In this document: positions 23,201 to 35,000 of the stretch, piece by piece
How the letters are laid out: every line of letters begins with the position of its first letter
How positions within the stretch are numbered: the first letter of the stretch is position 1
Origin: Nemopilema nomurai
Lineage: Eukaryota > Cnidaria > Scyphozoa > Rhizostomeae > Rhizostomatidae
Length of the DNA: 64,000 bases
Direction of reading: 5' to 3'
Assembly (NCBI GenBank): GCA_003864495.1
Contig: ML133436.1
Coordinates: 4,568,212-4,632,211 of the forward strand
Translations under genes and position numbers: made by a program
Notes under the pieces: model-generated
What the model saw: only the letters and a program-made list of their open reading frames with translations
Told to the model about the DNA's origin: nothing
The model's database searches: none

Positions 23201-26200
23201 GATTTCCTCCGAATCTTGAAACTTGAGAAACCCATCTCCACCGTGACCTTGGTTGAAAATCAAACTTTTGTTAACGGCAAACATCGATAATGATATATTT
23301 TCAAGCTGATGCTCTTCGTAATGCCTTATAATTACAGAAAAATGCCTAGGACTTCATAATCGGTATGCAATAATTGGTAATACATTGAGCAGGCATATGA
23401 CATTTGAAATATGAAATGAAATATAACCTGTAAGGTAGATAAAAATGTTGCTGGTTTCATCAGACAAAAGTCTTTTTGATCGTGGAACAGTGTCTTCTAG
23501 TCGTCCTAAAGCAAGGAGAAGAATTTGATTGAAAATTTTTTTCTAATTGTTTACAAGAGTCTAGCAAGAGGTAGCAGCATCCATTTTAAAAGACAGTATA
23601 ACTCTCTTTTACATATAAACAGAATTCATACCTGTTAGAATTCGTATAAAATTCTCAGCAGTGACCTGCAATGATAGAATTATAACAGATTGTAACAACT
23701 TTCACCTACAATATTGTTTTCTAGCAATCAAAAGCTGCTTCAACCTGACTTAACAGTTACAGAATTGTTCAAATGTTTTCAAAACCACCAGGATAACACA
23801 GAAAATTGGACAGACAAGATTCTAATTGTGTGTTAGGCTTTGACATCTGTCCTTTTGCTTTAAAGCACTCTCAAATGTCTATAGTCAATGAAATTTAAAT
23901 GCTTGGCATTGAACCTATATGAAGTGTCTGTTAACTACCTATAGATTGTAACTCTTTAATGAATGATTATTTTCTAAGACAAACAATTTTGGTTTCAGTA
24001 GACCCCTTTAATTTCTGAAGTTTGAAAAATTTACTTCATATCCTCTGTAATCCACTTCAATATCATCTCCATAAACATTGATATGTTGATTTCTGTTATT
24101 GAATATAGTGGCTACAAACATAGAAAAGTTATAACTAAAAGGCAATCAATTGTATTAGATCAATCAATCAATCAATCAATCAATTGTATAAAGACACAAT
24201 AAAGCCAGCTCAGGCTACGGGTTAAAAAAAGACCATCTGACACTGTTTTCAAAAGGAATTCTAAAATAAAGTCCCTTCTACTGCTTTTTAAAGACGTGCA
24301 TTACCTTTTTATTAAGGCCTAAGCGAAATCTTGAATAAAAATAGCTATCACCTTTTTTCTCTTGTTTGGGTAAACATCTTACATATTGATTTGAGTGATG
24401 TGTATGTTAACAAAGTTAAATAAGATTTATGTGGAAAAACATCCCAACCAATGGCGGACACTTGGGGGGCGAGGGGGGGCCGCCCCCCCAATATTTAGCA
24501 ACGTTTTCTGTACAATTACCTTTTAAACAGATATATATTGCCTCTTAAATGCTAAGGTCGTCACAAGTACCCTTTCGAGGATCTGGCAAGCAGACCTGCT
24601 ACAACTGGCCTTGTTTTTTCCGGTTTACATTGTAAATAGGTTATAATGCAATGGAAGTGCTAGGAGAACTACACTAATACCACTAATATTCAGAAGTCTA
24701 TTCATAATATTATCTACGCTCTTAAAGAACCAACAAATTTAGCTTCAAGTTTTCTATTTACAAGAGTATTTTCAAGTTTAATTTAAGGGCACTACTCTTT
24801 CCTTTTGATTAACCCATTTGCCTAACACATTATCCAAATCTAGAGATTTCATAATGTCTTTGTTTGTCGACAATACTATGAGACATTTTTTCGTTTAAAT
24901 GGACCATTCATTTAATCGAATCATTAAAATGCAAAGTGCAAAAAATACTTGAATCACAACATTTTTAGAACTAATATAACATTGGAAATCGAATGCTCTC
25001 AGCAATAAATGGCATACTGATCTATTGTTAAAGGATTTCAGTCAAACAGGGCATTCATGACTAACCTATACGTGAAGGAAAAAACACTGCAGCAGTCGGA
25101 CTATCCGATCCCTTGAGGAAACTTGCAACGACGAGAACACAAATGATAGAACACAAGATTTCTGTGAACTGTAAATTTTTTGAAAAGCTAAGATTTCGAC
25201 CCTAATATTCTATACCTCTGGATACACTGATAAAAAAGTACGATTTTCCAAAGGAAATTGATATTTTCTGAGGAATAGTCCTAACAGTTTGACTCAGAGT
25301 ATGCAAACGTCGGTAAATAACCAAAAGTTTGCAAAAACTAGCTCCGCCGTTTCTAGCCATTGTGAAGTTTGGTACCGTCAAGCACTTGTTCACAAAGAGC
25401 ATTTAGTACACTACGCTTGATGCTATCAAATAAAAGGCTGTGTTTATTGCAATGGAGATGGAGATGCTATTATGTATTTACATAAACGATAGAAGCTGGA
25501 CTGCCAAAGAAAGATAATAAGTTATAGTCTCATAGCAACTTTCAACTTAATTGAACACCGTATCAGAAAATTTGTCAACCCAGTATGGTTAAAACATAAC
25601 TGCGCGACCTGGATACTGAGCCTTCACAATATAAGGTTTTTTTATTATTTTATCCATTTAGCCTGTTTTTTATTTTCAAAAAAATTGGGTCTTCATAGAT
25701 CGACGCAGTCTTTTAAAAAACCCATTCTTGTTTTTAACTTTGCTTTATTTCTAAACTCTGATGAAAAACTTTCTTTGTCAAGTAAATGTCATCTCAGATC
25801 AACAGTGACAGAAAGTCTAAAATTCAGGCAAAAAATCTTTAGTGCCTTTTTGTCACTTTCATGAAACATCACAGAATCTAAAAGATGAAGAAAATTTGCC
25901 GGAGAAAACAAATTCAGAAAAGAATTTTGTACTGTCATGGTACCGCTTTTGAAGGGGACAGTGTAAAGTGGACCTGAAATAGCCAGATATGTAAGAGTGT
26001 GAGTTTGCCACACACATGGTGATTTCCTTATGTCAAATACTGTAATACGCAACAAAAAAATGCAATACAATACCTACAAGACAATGCAATTCATCTACAG
26101 CAGTTGCCGTGTTTTCCACTAAAGTGAAGGGCATGGTCACAAATAATTTTCACCCCCCCCAAAAATCGCGAATTGTCCGCCACTGATCCCAACGCACAAT

Positions 26201-27787
26201 GCTTGCTTAGCAGCAAGTGCAAAAAATTAAATTTCATTAATTAACAGCTAACAAAATTGTGCATTATCCATTATTGGTTAGATAGATAGATGTACAAAAT
26301 ATTAAAATTCAAAAGTCATATTAGAATTGATTCATTGAATGTAGTAAAGGTAGCCTTTATCAAAACAATACAAAGAGGCTGGACATTACCTGGCCTGGGA
26401 TTACGTGGACTGCATGCAGCATCATCAGCTAACATCAGAATTATGTGACTACAAACAGAATAAACATTGCAAATTATTGTCAAGCAAAAGCCAAAGGAAA
26501 ACCCATTGTTACCTGCTAAAAACATCAGTAGTTTGACAATCAATCATTTAATCAATCAAATTTCATTCAAGCAACCATTAATAACAATTTATGTACAATT
26601 CATGATATCAACTATTTTTATATAAAAGTTACAACTTAAAATACTAAAGAAAGTAGAATTAACTATTATTGAATAACAAGAAGGTCATATATAGAATATT
26701 GATACAGTTGGTGGTTTCTTGGGACACTCAAAAACTAAGGCCTGAGTTCTGAATTAAATGTCAAGGTTTCATGCTTTTAATATGAGATTTTGTACTTCTT
26801 AGCAACAATACATATATTTCGAAGGTGTTGCCTTATTTCAAGAGGTGTTGTGTTGTAGATTTTAACCGCCACCACAATTATATAAATTTAGATCTGTAAC
26901 TCATTCTTTTTGGCTGTGGGTTGAAGTAACAACGAAAATGATAAAGGATAAGTTTTAGAAGGTGTACATTTCTTTGAATTTCCTAGCACTCAAAACTCAT
27001 AAATAATTTCTAATTTTTCTACATCTGCTTCATTTAGATAAATGCTAAATATTCAATTTGCTAAAACAAAAGCATGGTACAAATAGTTTTGTTGAATAGC
27101 AGCTTTAAAATAGCAATATGATATCATGTTAATAGCATCTACATCTTTGATTTTTATAGGCTCGGTAAAATAGGAGAAAATTAATTTTATAGGAGATTTA
27201 CCTGTCTGGTATCCCAAGGCGCTTGATACTATGATAAACTGATAATGTGTTTGCTGCATGTCTATAATTGAACCAAAATCGCGATGTACTGACCTACAAG
27301 TAATAGGAAAATATAGTAATAGCAGAGATTTACGAGAATCACGCCTGTAAAAGAATATTGAGACTTTGCAACTTCTACGAATTTAATCAACTACTTCAAT
27401 ACTGAAGGCTCTGTTAAAGAGCGGAGCCAGTAGGATATAAATAAAACCCCGACAGCAAGCATCCTATATCATTCTAGGAAAGATCTTCGTTACCCTCTTG
27501 AAAATGCCAGGATGAGAGGCAATAAATATAACTCAACTGACAATTCCGCTCGAATACTTCGTATCGTTATTGATTAAAATGACAAGGCGTTTTTGTCACT
27601 ATATCTTCAGCATCATTGTTCTCCTTGCCCTGAAAATATGCAGGTACCCTGAAGAAGGTATAAAAAATACTTTAAAATGTTTTACCAAAACTGCCCAGTT
27701 ATTTGTGTGCCTCCTTGCCGATATTAGATTTAAAACTAGTATGAAAACAATTATGCCCCGACACGCTATGTTACACCATTCAGCCAT
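20201..27787 (-). CDS. PIGK: GPI-anchor transamidase catalytic subunit
   Basis: PIGK (yeast Gpi8) is the caspase-fold protease subunit of the ER transamidase that cleaves C-terminal signals and attaches GPI anchors. Twelve minus-strand exons join in frame: 27787-27686, 27293-27202, 26448-26390, 24111-24035, 23665-23632, 23505-23428, 23247-23151, 22493-22376, 21739-21629, 21308-21228, 21053-20971, 20276-20201. They give about 335 residues. A signal peptide is followed by [20 protein letters not shown], then HIILMLADD and [15 protein letters not shown]. The catalytic dyad is His149 in [14 protein letters not shown] and Cys191 in [10 protein letters not shown]. The model ends at [13 protein letters not shown], about where human PIGK enters its luminal linker, and lacks the C-terminal membrane helix. 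Intron 3 holds a hAT-like element and intron 8 a minisatellite. The 5' end faces the AK5-like gene, 1.2 kb away. Confidence 0.92.
20660..20720. mobile_element. solitary TIR end of a DNA transposon
   Basis: CCCCGTAGATACGCCACTG at about 20702-20720 is the right terminus of a CAGTGGCGTA-type element. The matching left terminus was not found nearby, so the copy is probably truncated. It sits in the last intron of PIGK. Confidence 0.4.
21779..21990. repeat. 37/38-bp minisatellite, about six copies
   Basis: The unit TTTTAGGGTCATAAGTCATA, followed by AGGTGGAAACAACTGAAG, is repeated from about 21779 to 21990 with slight divergence between copies. It lies in the PIGK intron between exons 9 and 8. A plus-strand open frame begins just after it (ATG 22051) but shows no domain. 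Confidence 0.88.
24161..24185. repeat. (CAAT)n microsatellite
   Basis: Six CAAT units run head to tail in PIGK intron 3, about 50 bases upstream (on the minus strand) of exon 4. Confidence 0.85.
24449..26185. mobile_element. hAT-like non-autonomous transposon in PIGK intron
   Basis: The left end CAATGGCGGACACTTGGGG and the right end GAATTGTCCGCCACTG are inverted repeats (TIR core TGGCGGACA). The 8-bp direct repeat ATCCCAAC flanks them exactly at 24441-24448 and 26186-26193. An 8-bp duplication and CA-TGGCGG termini are typical of hAT elements. Frames within are short and I see no transposase, so it is non-autonomous or degraded. It lies entirely within PIGK intron 3. Confidence 0.85.
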
Positions 27788-29026
27788 TTTGATTACGACA
27801 ACAGCAACCACAAAACCCATTACCGTCACCGTAAACCGGGCGTTTATATATTTTTTGACTTTGACGTTGGCCATAGAAATAGAAAGGTTCTATTTATGTG
27901 ACGGTGGCGCTTGTTATAGATTAGAGTTCATTTCAAATATGAATAAACCTCTTTCAATAAACAAGTACAGATATAAAATCATATTCCGATCAGAAAAACC
28001 TGATACGTGTGAACAGTGACGTGTTACTGCTGCCGAAAAACGATAGCGTGAAATTGGTTTAGCTGCTCCGGCAAAGTATTATTATTATATTGACAGAAAT
28101 GATAATAAAAATTATAATAATAAAAACACAATATGAAGTTACATCGATACATTTTATACGGCCTAAGCTAAATGCTGTACACATTAAAACGAACCCCGGT
28201 TTTAACAATGGATAAAGAAAACTAAATGCAGAACTTTCGAAATTCATCATCAGAAGAAACATGCTTATAGGTTATTTCCTTTAAAGAATAGATAAAGGTC
28301 ATATTAAAAAGACATTTCTTCTTGCTCCATAGATACGGGAATTCTAATGTCGTTGGCATTTACACATACGAGAAAGTTGCATTGGTTCACCCCATTATTC
28401 GCCACCGATCTTAAAGAAGGCCTCAAAAGCCATTGTAATTTTAACAACCGCTGGATTTTAGAACGGTCATTAGTGAATTATATAAGAAGGCTTCATAGGT
28501 CACCACTGTAGGCTTCTATCTTCCGAGGTGAGCGTTCAGTTTTCACCATCACCACTAAATAGCGTAATATGTTCTGAAAACACAAATTTTCTCTATCATA
28601 CTTCCAGGGTTTTGATAGCCTGTGCTCCAGACCCTTAACCTCTTCCTTCGGCTAGGGTTTTGACTGAAGTAGATGACTTTCTTGGTTTTAAATTAATCAA
28701 ACATTGCCTAAATTCAATGTAAAGATTTGCATGTATGAAATTTCAACAACTCGAATTCAAATGAATTCGAATGAATTCAATTGTCGTGAAAACTGAAATT
28801 GTTTTCTACATGCAGGGACTCATTATGAAATTGTGCTATATGAAAAATTTGGTTATACGCTGCGAGGGCGCTGCAATCATGGATACGTGCAAACAACAAG
28901 CAACATGACAATGAGTGGTTGAATGTTCCAAAACAAAGCATTTGGTCGCTTAACGCAGTAATTTGTTATTCTATTGATGCAGCTGAAGGTTAAAAACTTT
29001 CAACAGAATTGATTCTGCCTTTGGAA
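27788..29026. promoter_or_regulatory. divergent PIGK / AK5-like intergenic region
   Basis: 1.2 kb separates the two start codons, which point away from each other. I see no clear TATA box. An EcoRI-site-like repeat of GAATTC with partial palindromes lies at about 28750-28780. A + frame (27570-28019) is antisense to PIGK exon 1 and is not called. Confidence 0.5.
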
Positions 29027-32000
29027 ATGGCTGGACTCGATGATGCTCGGGCCTATATGGCTAAAAGAGAAATTCCGCAGCTGTTTGAGGTTTGTGAACT
29101 AACCTTCTTGAATGCTACTACAAATCATTGCAATTTCCCGATTAAGTTCAAAGATAACATGATTAATACAACATGAATCATATATTACTTGTACCTTAGA
29201 CATAAATCAGAACACAAATTTTCATATATGGGTGCCAAAGAGATCGTACCCCTAACTCAAATCTTCGATTCACTGATCTGAGGGCGAGACGAGTTCAGAG
29301 TACGGCCAGTCTGTGTTATGGAAAACGGTTGAAGTTTGTTATATGAAGCCTAAAGTGAATTTGATTATTTTTAAGGGCTTCTAAGTGTACAATAAATTGC
29401 ATTTTATAGCTTGAGTAACAGGAGCGTACACTAGAAGTTAAGATGCCCCCTCCCCTAAATGGTCTTCTGCAAACCCTTCATGATCATAGGTCGTCACCAC
29501 ACGCAACACATTGTGTTTAGGTTCTTTGCGAAGAGTCTTGACAACGAGGAAGCGGTTAATGTAAGTTGCCAAGAAGGAACATGAATGTGTCTGGAAGCTT
29601 ATTCCAGGGCCCGCGATTTTTATTTGATAGCTAGGGGGGTTTGGGTGGGGGGATGGCGATGTGCAAAATATTAAGATTATGAAAGGGTTTAGTACTAAAA
29701 TCATAGTCAGGTTCTTATTAATTAAAATAAATTACAAAATATTTGACCTCCATTCTTTCTCAAATTTCTTAAAATATTTTGTTCTATAAAAAGTGGGGGG
29801 GGGGGGTAGAGGCATGGCCTCATTGCCCCTATATACACTTGCTTATAGGGTTTGCCTTTAAGTCATTAGGTTTGGACTGAACAAAGCACTCTTTCTAACC
29901 TTCCATTTGATTTTCTACCGAGTGTGTTTTTCTATTACGTGGCACCCAACAGGAATTCCATGAATATTTGCATTGAGTTTTCTCCAATTGGCCTTTGAGT
30001 TTAAAACTTTGGTCATTAAATAAGCCCAAATAGTACAATTTTTGCTTCAAAACTCAGACAATTTTTGCTTTAGAAATTTAAGTGTTAATAAATGATAGCC
30101 CCAAAACCCTGGTGTGCTGGCCTTCTGTGGAAATAGAATTGCCCCTTAAATGTAACCTCAAAACAAATTTGACAGATTGACCTCTGTAAAGGATAGCACA
30201 CAATCATGTTCCAGAAAAGTGACAGTCCTTTCACGAAAGCTCCAACAAGTTTGAAAATGTTTAGAATAAATTAATATTTATAAAAGCTACTTGCATTACT
30301 AATTTATTTGTATGAAGCATTCTCCACTAATTTACATTTTCATTGAATAGAGCTTAATGACTGCTTTGATGTACAAAAAGCCAGATGATCATTTGAAATT
30401 CCTTGAGCAATGCCTGTCAAAAGCCCAAGCAGAGGAAAAAATCCAATGGCATACATTTATAGAGCCATTGCCACCAATACCAAAGTCTGCGGGAAAGATA
30501 CGGTCAGAACAAGGAGAGCCAAGTGATGATGGACCAGAAGTTCCAGTTGAAAAAAAGCAAACAAGCTCTGGTTTTGACACATCAGAACCATTACCACCAA
30601 TTGGAAAGAAAGAAGAAGTTCAAGGAGTTGAAGCTGGTGCCAGTGAAAGTGCAATCAATGCCTCAGAGGAAAAAGCAGATGATGTCATGTCAAAATTGGA
30701 AACTTCTGAAAAGGGAGAACATTCCGTACCTAGTGCAAAAGTGGAGAGGTCTATTTCAATTGAAGATGACAAAGGACTTGAAGAAAAAGGAATTGAGGAA
30801 AAGGAACCTGATGAAAATGAGATGGAGAAGGAAATAGATAATGAGCAAATTTTGAATGGAGTCGAAGACAAATCTGAAAAAGAGAAGAAGGAAAACCCAG
30901 CAAAGGCCAAGATAAATGTGCCTATTTTGTTTGTCGTGGGTGGGTAACAACCAAATTCATTGTTTGTTGCTTTTAGCTTCATATTTTTAACATTGATCTG
31001 CAGTTCTCTGTCTTATCTATTTGACAGGTTAGTGGCACACGTTTTGTAGAGATAGTCCAAGTGATGTGTGACCACAAAATTTGGAACTATTATTGTTTTA
31101 TTCACACTTCTTAAATAGAGCATAAGCTGGGGATAATTTGTAAAATTTCGACGAATGGAAAGCCTTTTTTTAGAAAAGTGAAGTTAACTCCCCCCAGCTA
31201 CCCCCTTGTTACTAATTGGTACATTGATTCTATCTCTCAGTTTCTAAACCCAAACCTATTTCTATCCAATGAATATTTTAAACAGTGCCTGCCTATACAG
31301 TATAATAAAGGAAACATATATTCTTGTTGCCACGTGTCTTTTACTCCTTCATTCAGGTGGACCTGGGTGTGGCAAGGGTACGCAGTGTGCAAAGGTTTCC
31401 CAAGATTACGCATTTACGCATTTGTCAGCGGGGGATTTGTTACGTAAAGAGATCGAGAGAGGCACCGAGAGGGGAGCCATGATCGCAGAAATCATAAAGG
31501 AAGGCCAACTGGTGCCCCAGGTTAGTCAACAGACTCTCTTTTTCACGTTGCTATGGAGATATCACATCGCAACGAAGCATAGTTATGTCTACGTACATAG
31601 GCAAAACAGCCAGGGGGCAGTTATGGGGCGAAAATTCGAACCCCCAAATTTAAAGCGCATACGCCCATGTTTGCTTAGGGTAGTGGGTGCGAAGCCACAC
31701 GGGCTAACACCCACAACAACATGTTCTGAATAGATCGAAGTTAGTGCCACAGTATTAGCACAACAGGCATTCACTGCTGAACCGTATATTGGCTGGATGA
31801 CCTCTGCTAAAAGTAGGCTGTAAAAAGCTATCTTCTGCTCAGTTTCTTTCCTTTCCAATATCTTCCACTTTCATCGTTGTTCTACACAGTCAAGCTTTAA
31901 ACCCCTTCAAAGCTACATTCAGCTTACTAACTATTTGGGCTACCGTTTCATTGAATTTGACTAATTCACGATTAATGAAGGAATTTTGCTTTTTGTAGAT

Positions 32001-35000
32001 AGCTCCAAGACAGCTTTTTTTATTTGCTTGCTACATTATGAACTTTATCGGCGTTGTATATTTTAAGATTCCGCCGTATGTTAATCTCATGCCTCTTTCA
32101 GCTCTTCTAAAAAGAGTCCGGAAAATGTCATTAACCTGACCTTTTCTGTTTATAGTCAAGTTGGCCCTAGTCAATAAAGTATGCGAATTTTAATTGGATT
32201 TCCATTACACTTGCAACCACCACGCATTTGCTTTTGGATCGGCCTATCTTTTGTTTCCTTAAGCGATTTGCCATCAAACAGAAGGCTGTTGTGATTTCAT
32301 TTGTCAGCAAATGTTTCTTTGTTGCCCGACAAAACAAGAAATATGTTGAATTTGTTTGGCGAAAACTCACAGTGCGAAGGAGAATTTAAGCAGCGCTTAT
32401 ATTTCATAAGTTGATTGACAATGACCTAACCATTTGTTTGTTGAATCCAAAAGTAATAAGTTCTAGGGGAAATGAAAAGACATGGGGGCATTTGATAGAA
32501 ATTGATAGCCAGGCTTATTGATCCGCTTTCGGGGACGCATCGATTTATTACCCAATGAATGGTTGAATGAGGATTATTCATCTGTTCTTGATACATTCGC
32601 TGTTTTATATCCGCATTCGCTTTTACGACTTGTACGATAACTGTTTTATATCCTTACAAGGAAATAACGATTGAACTTCTTGAGAATGCAATGCTAGAGG
32701 AGCCAGATGCAAAAGGGTTCTTGGTGGACGGATTTCCTAGAGAGATCAGTCAAGGCAAGCAATTTGAAGAGAAGGTTTGTGTTTGATGAATTTACTACGT
32801 TTATGTGTGCCAGTATTTTTCGCTATCATTTTCAGTAATAATGACTGGGTCCTTCGTTGGTAGATATGTAGAAAGTTGTGGACCAGAATGAAGCTGCTCA
32901 TTATCAATATAGAGCAGATTGATTGAATTAAAAACTCGGGAAGCATTGTAGTCAAGAAAGTTAAAATCATAAAAATGCAGCTGCGCACCAATGATGCCAA
33001 AAGTAATGCCAAAGTGGTTTGTTTCAGAATTGCACATATCTTCAAGGCTTGCGTGAATGATAATTTCATGCTTCATTGACCGTCAAAGCCATTTAGCTAA
33101 TATATGAACGACAGTTTCACCCATAGCCAAACCAATTTGTCGGCTTTTCGTATTGTATTTTTGTATTTGTTTCTACCTTCCATCCGAAGGTAGTTTTAGG
33201 ACACTGAGAAGCTTAAGCTTATCGAGCAGTGTCCTGGTCCTTCCTCAAGATGTGACCACACCTCGTGATTCCTCGTGCCTGGAATTACAGAGAGCTGGCA
33301 ACTCTCCTCACTCTGGGTGAAAGTTTGGTCATGCCAGGGACTCGAACCACGGACCCACGGACCCGGGTTATCCTCGTTTGCTTTTTCTGGTAGCATCTTT
33401 CGGGGACTCGGCAAACTACGACAAGAGAGTTGACTCTTTCTGGATTCGAGGCTGGTCCTTGCCTGCCTATTTGCAGAGCCAACTGACTAGACCAAGCGAC
33501 TACTATGTCTCCTAGGGTAACGCATCGCTCGATCAAGGCATGGTAAATTTTTTGTAACACTCTTTACGTTCCTCCGTCCTGCTATGCTTTGATTGTGTAC
33601 TAGGTTAAGGAGAGCTCAGGCTTGCTTATGTTCGAATGCGATGACTCAGTCCTTGTGGAGCGGTTGCTGAAGCGAGCGGAGACGAGTGGACGGTCTGATG
33701 ATAACGAGGAGACCATCAAGAAGCGCTTGGCTCTTTTCCACGAAAAGACAATGCCATTGATCGATTATTATGGGGACAAAGTCGAACGAGTGGGTATTGC
33801 TTCTTTTCGGGGAAGGGGTAGATCGCATGGGGTTCAATTCGTTGACGTCATAGAGATCGTCACATGTTCTTGTCCCTCCTATGTCAATTCTGGTCTGATT
33901 CGTGCTATTATGTATTTGATCCATCAGGTCCTGTATAGACTTTTGTAAGTTTCAGTGGCTAGATTTCATTTCGGTAATTGCTCAATGAGAATTCAGACTA
34001 GTGGATGCTTGCCCTTTAAATTTAGTTGAAGATGGCAGCACTTAAGGGATTTAACCATCAACGACATGTTTTGCGGAGCTTATGCTAAACTCCAAGGTGA
34101 CAAAATCTGAAATGTGACATTTTAACCTTGAAAAGATGTATTTCAATTCACAGATGCCCCTCGCATGTAAATGATTAAATTAGTGCCAGAAATGAAAATG
34201 TCAGTACTTATTGAATCTGCTTTTCTTTTGAAAGTTTGATGCTAGTGGAAGTATAGAGGAAATATACAGTAAAGTGACATTGTTCATGACCCGATTGTCA
34301 GGTAAGGCTCAATTCCCCGAGGAGCAGAGAGTTCTATTTTGATCTATGAGAACCGTAGACAGTTTGATAAGTTTATACTTGTTTGATCAAATCATACCTT
34401 AAGTATCGCATAAGTAAGCAGAACGAAGACACATGTAATCAAGAACTCCTTGGCAATTAGTTATACTTTTGGTATGTTCTGTTTATAAGCTTAGATGTTG
34501 AAAGTTTACCCATCAGTAAAACATATATTTGTTATCACTAGTGGCGTAAACATCCTCTAGATGAAATAATGTTGTCGTACTACGCAATTTTTCGATTTTT
34601 TGCAAGGGGTTAGGAAATTAAAAATAAATTTCGACAAAATTCCAGTTTCAGACAAAGAGTTAAGCGAGCTAGCAGATGAACTTACAGCTATGGTTAGCGA
34701 AATAAAAGAGGAAGTTCCAAGTGACAATAGTGCTATTCGTGAGGACGAGGCTATTGCTGTGGAAGAGGAGGCCATAGCACCGCAGGAAGAAGTTCTGATA
34801 GGAAATAGAGGGTTTACAGCAGATTTTGCGAAAGAGGTTCTTCGTGGGAAGGAGGTCATATTTGTTATAGGTAAGGGCATTGCAGTCAATTGCAAATAAA
34901 CGCCTACGACAAAGATGGGCTCTTTTTGTTGGAAACTGAGCATGATTTTGCTAAAATTTATCGAAACTTCTAAAACTATTAAAATTTTTTTACGACCATT

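Noticed and set aside
27570..28019. 149-residue plus-strand frame
   Set aside because: It is antisense to PIGK exon 1 and its promoter; no domain is recognisable.
33338..33494. A functional tRNA gene on the minus strand
   Set aside because: A- and B-box matches exist but no cloverleaf or anticodon arm can be folded with the right spacing; a SINE-like remnant fits better.
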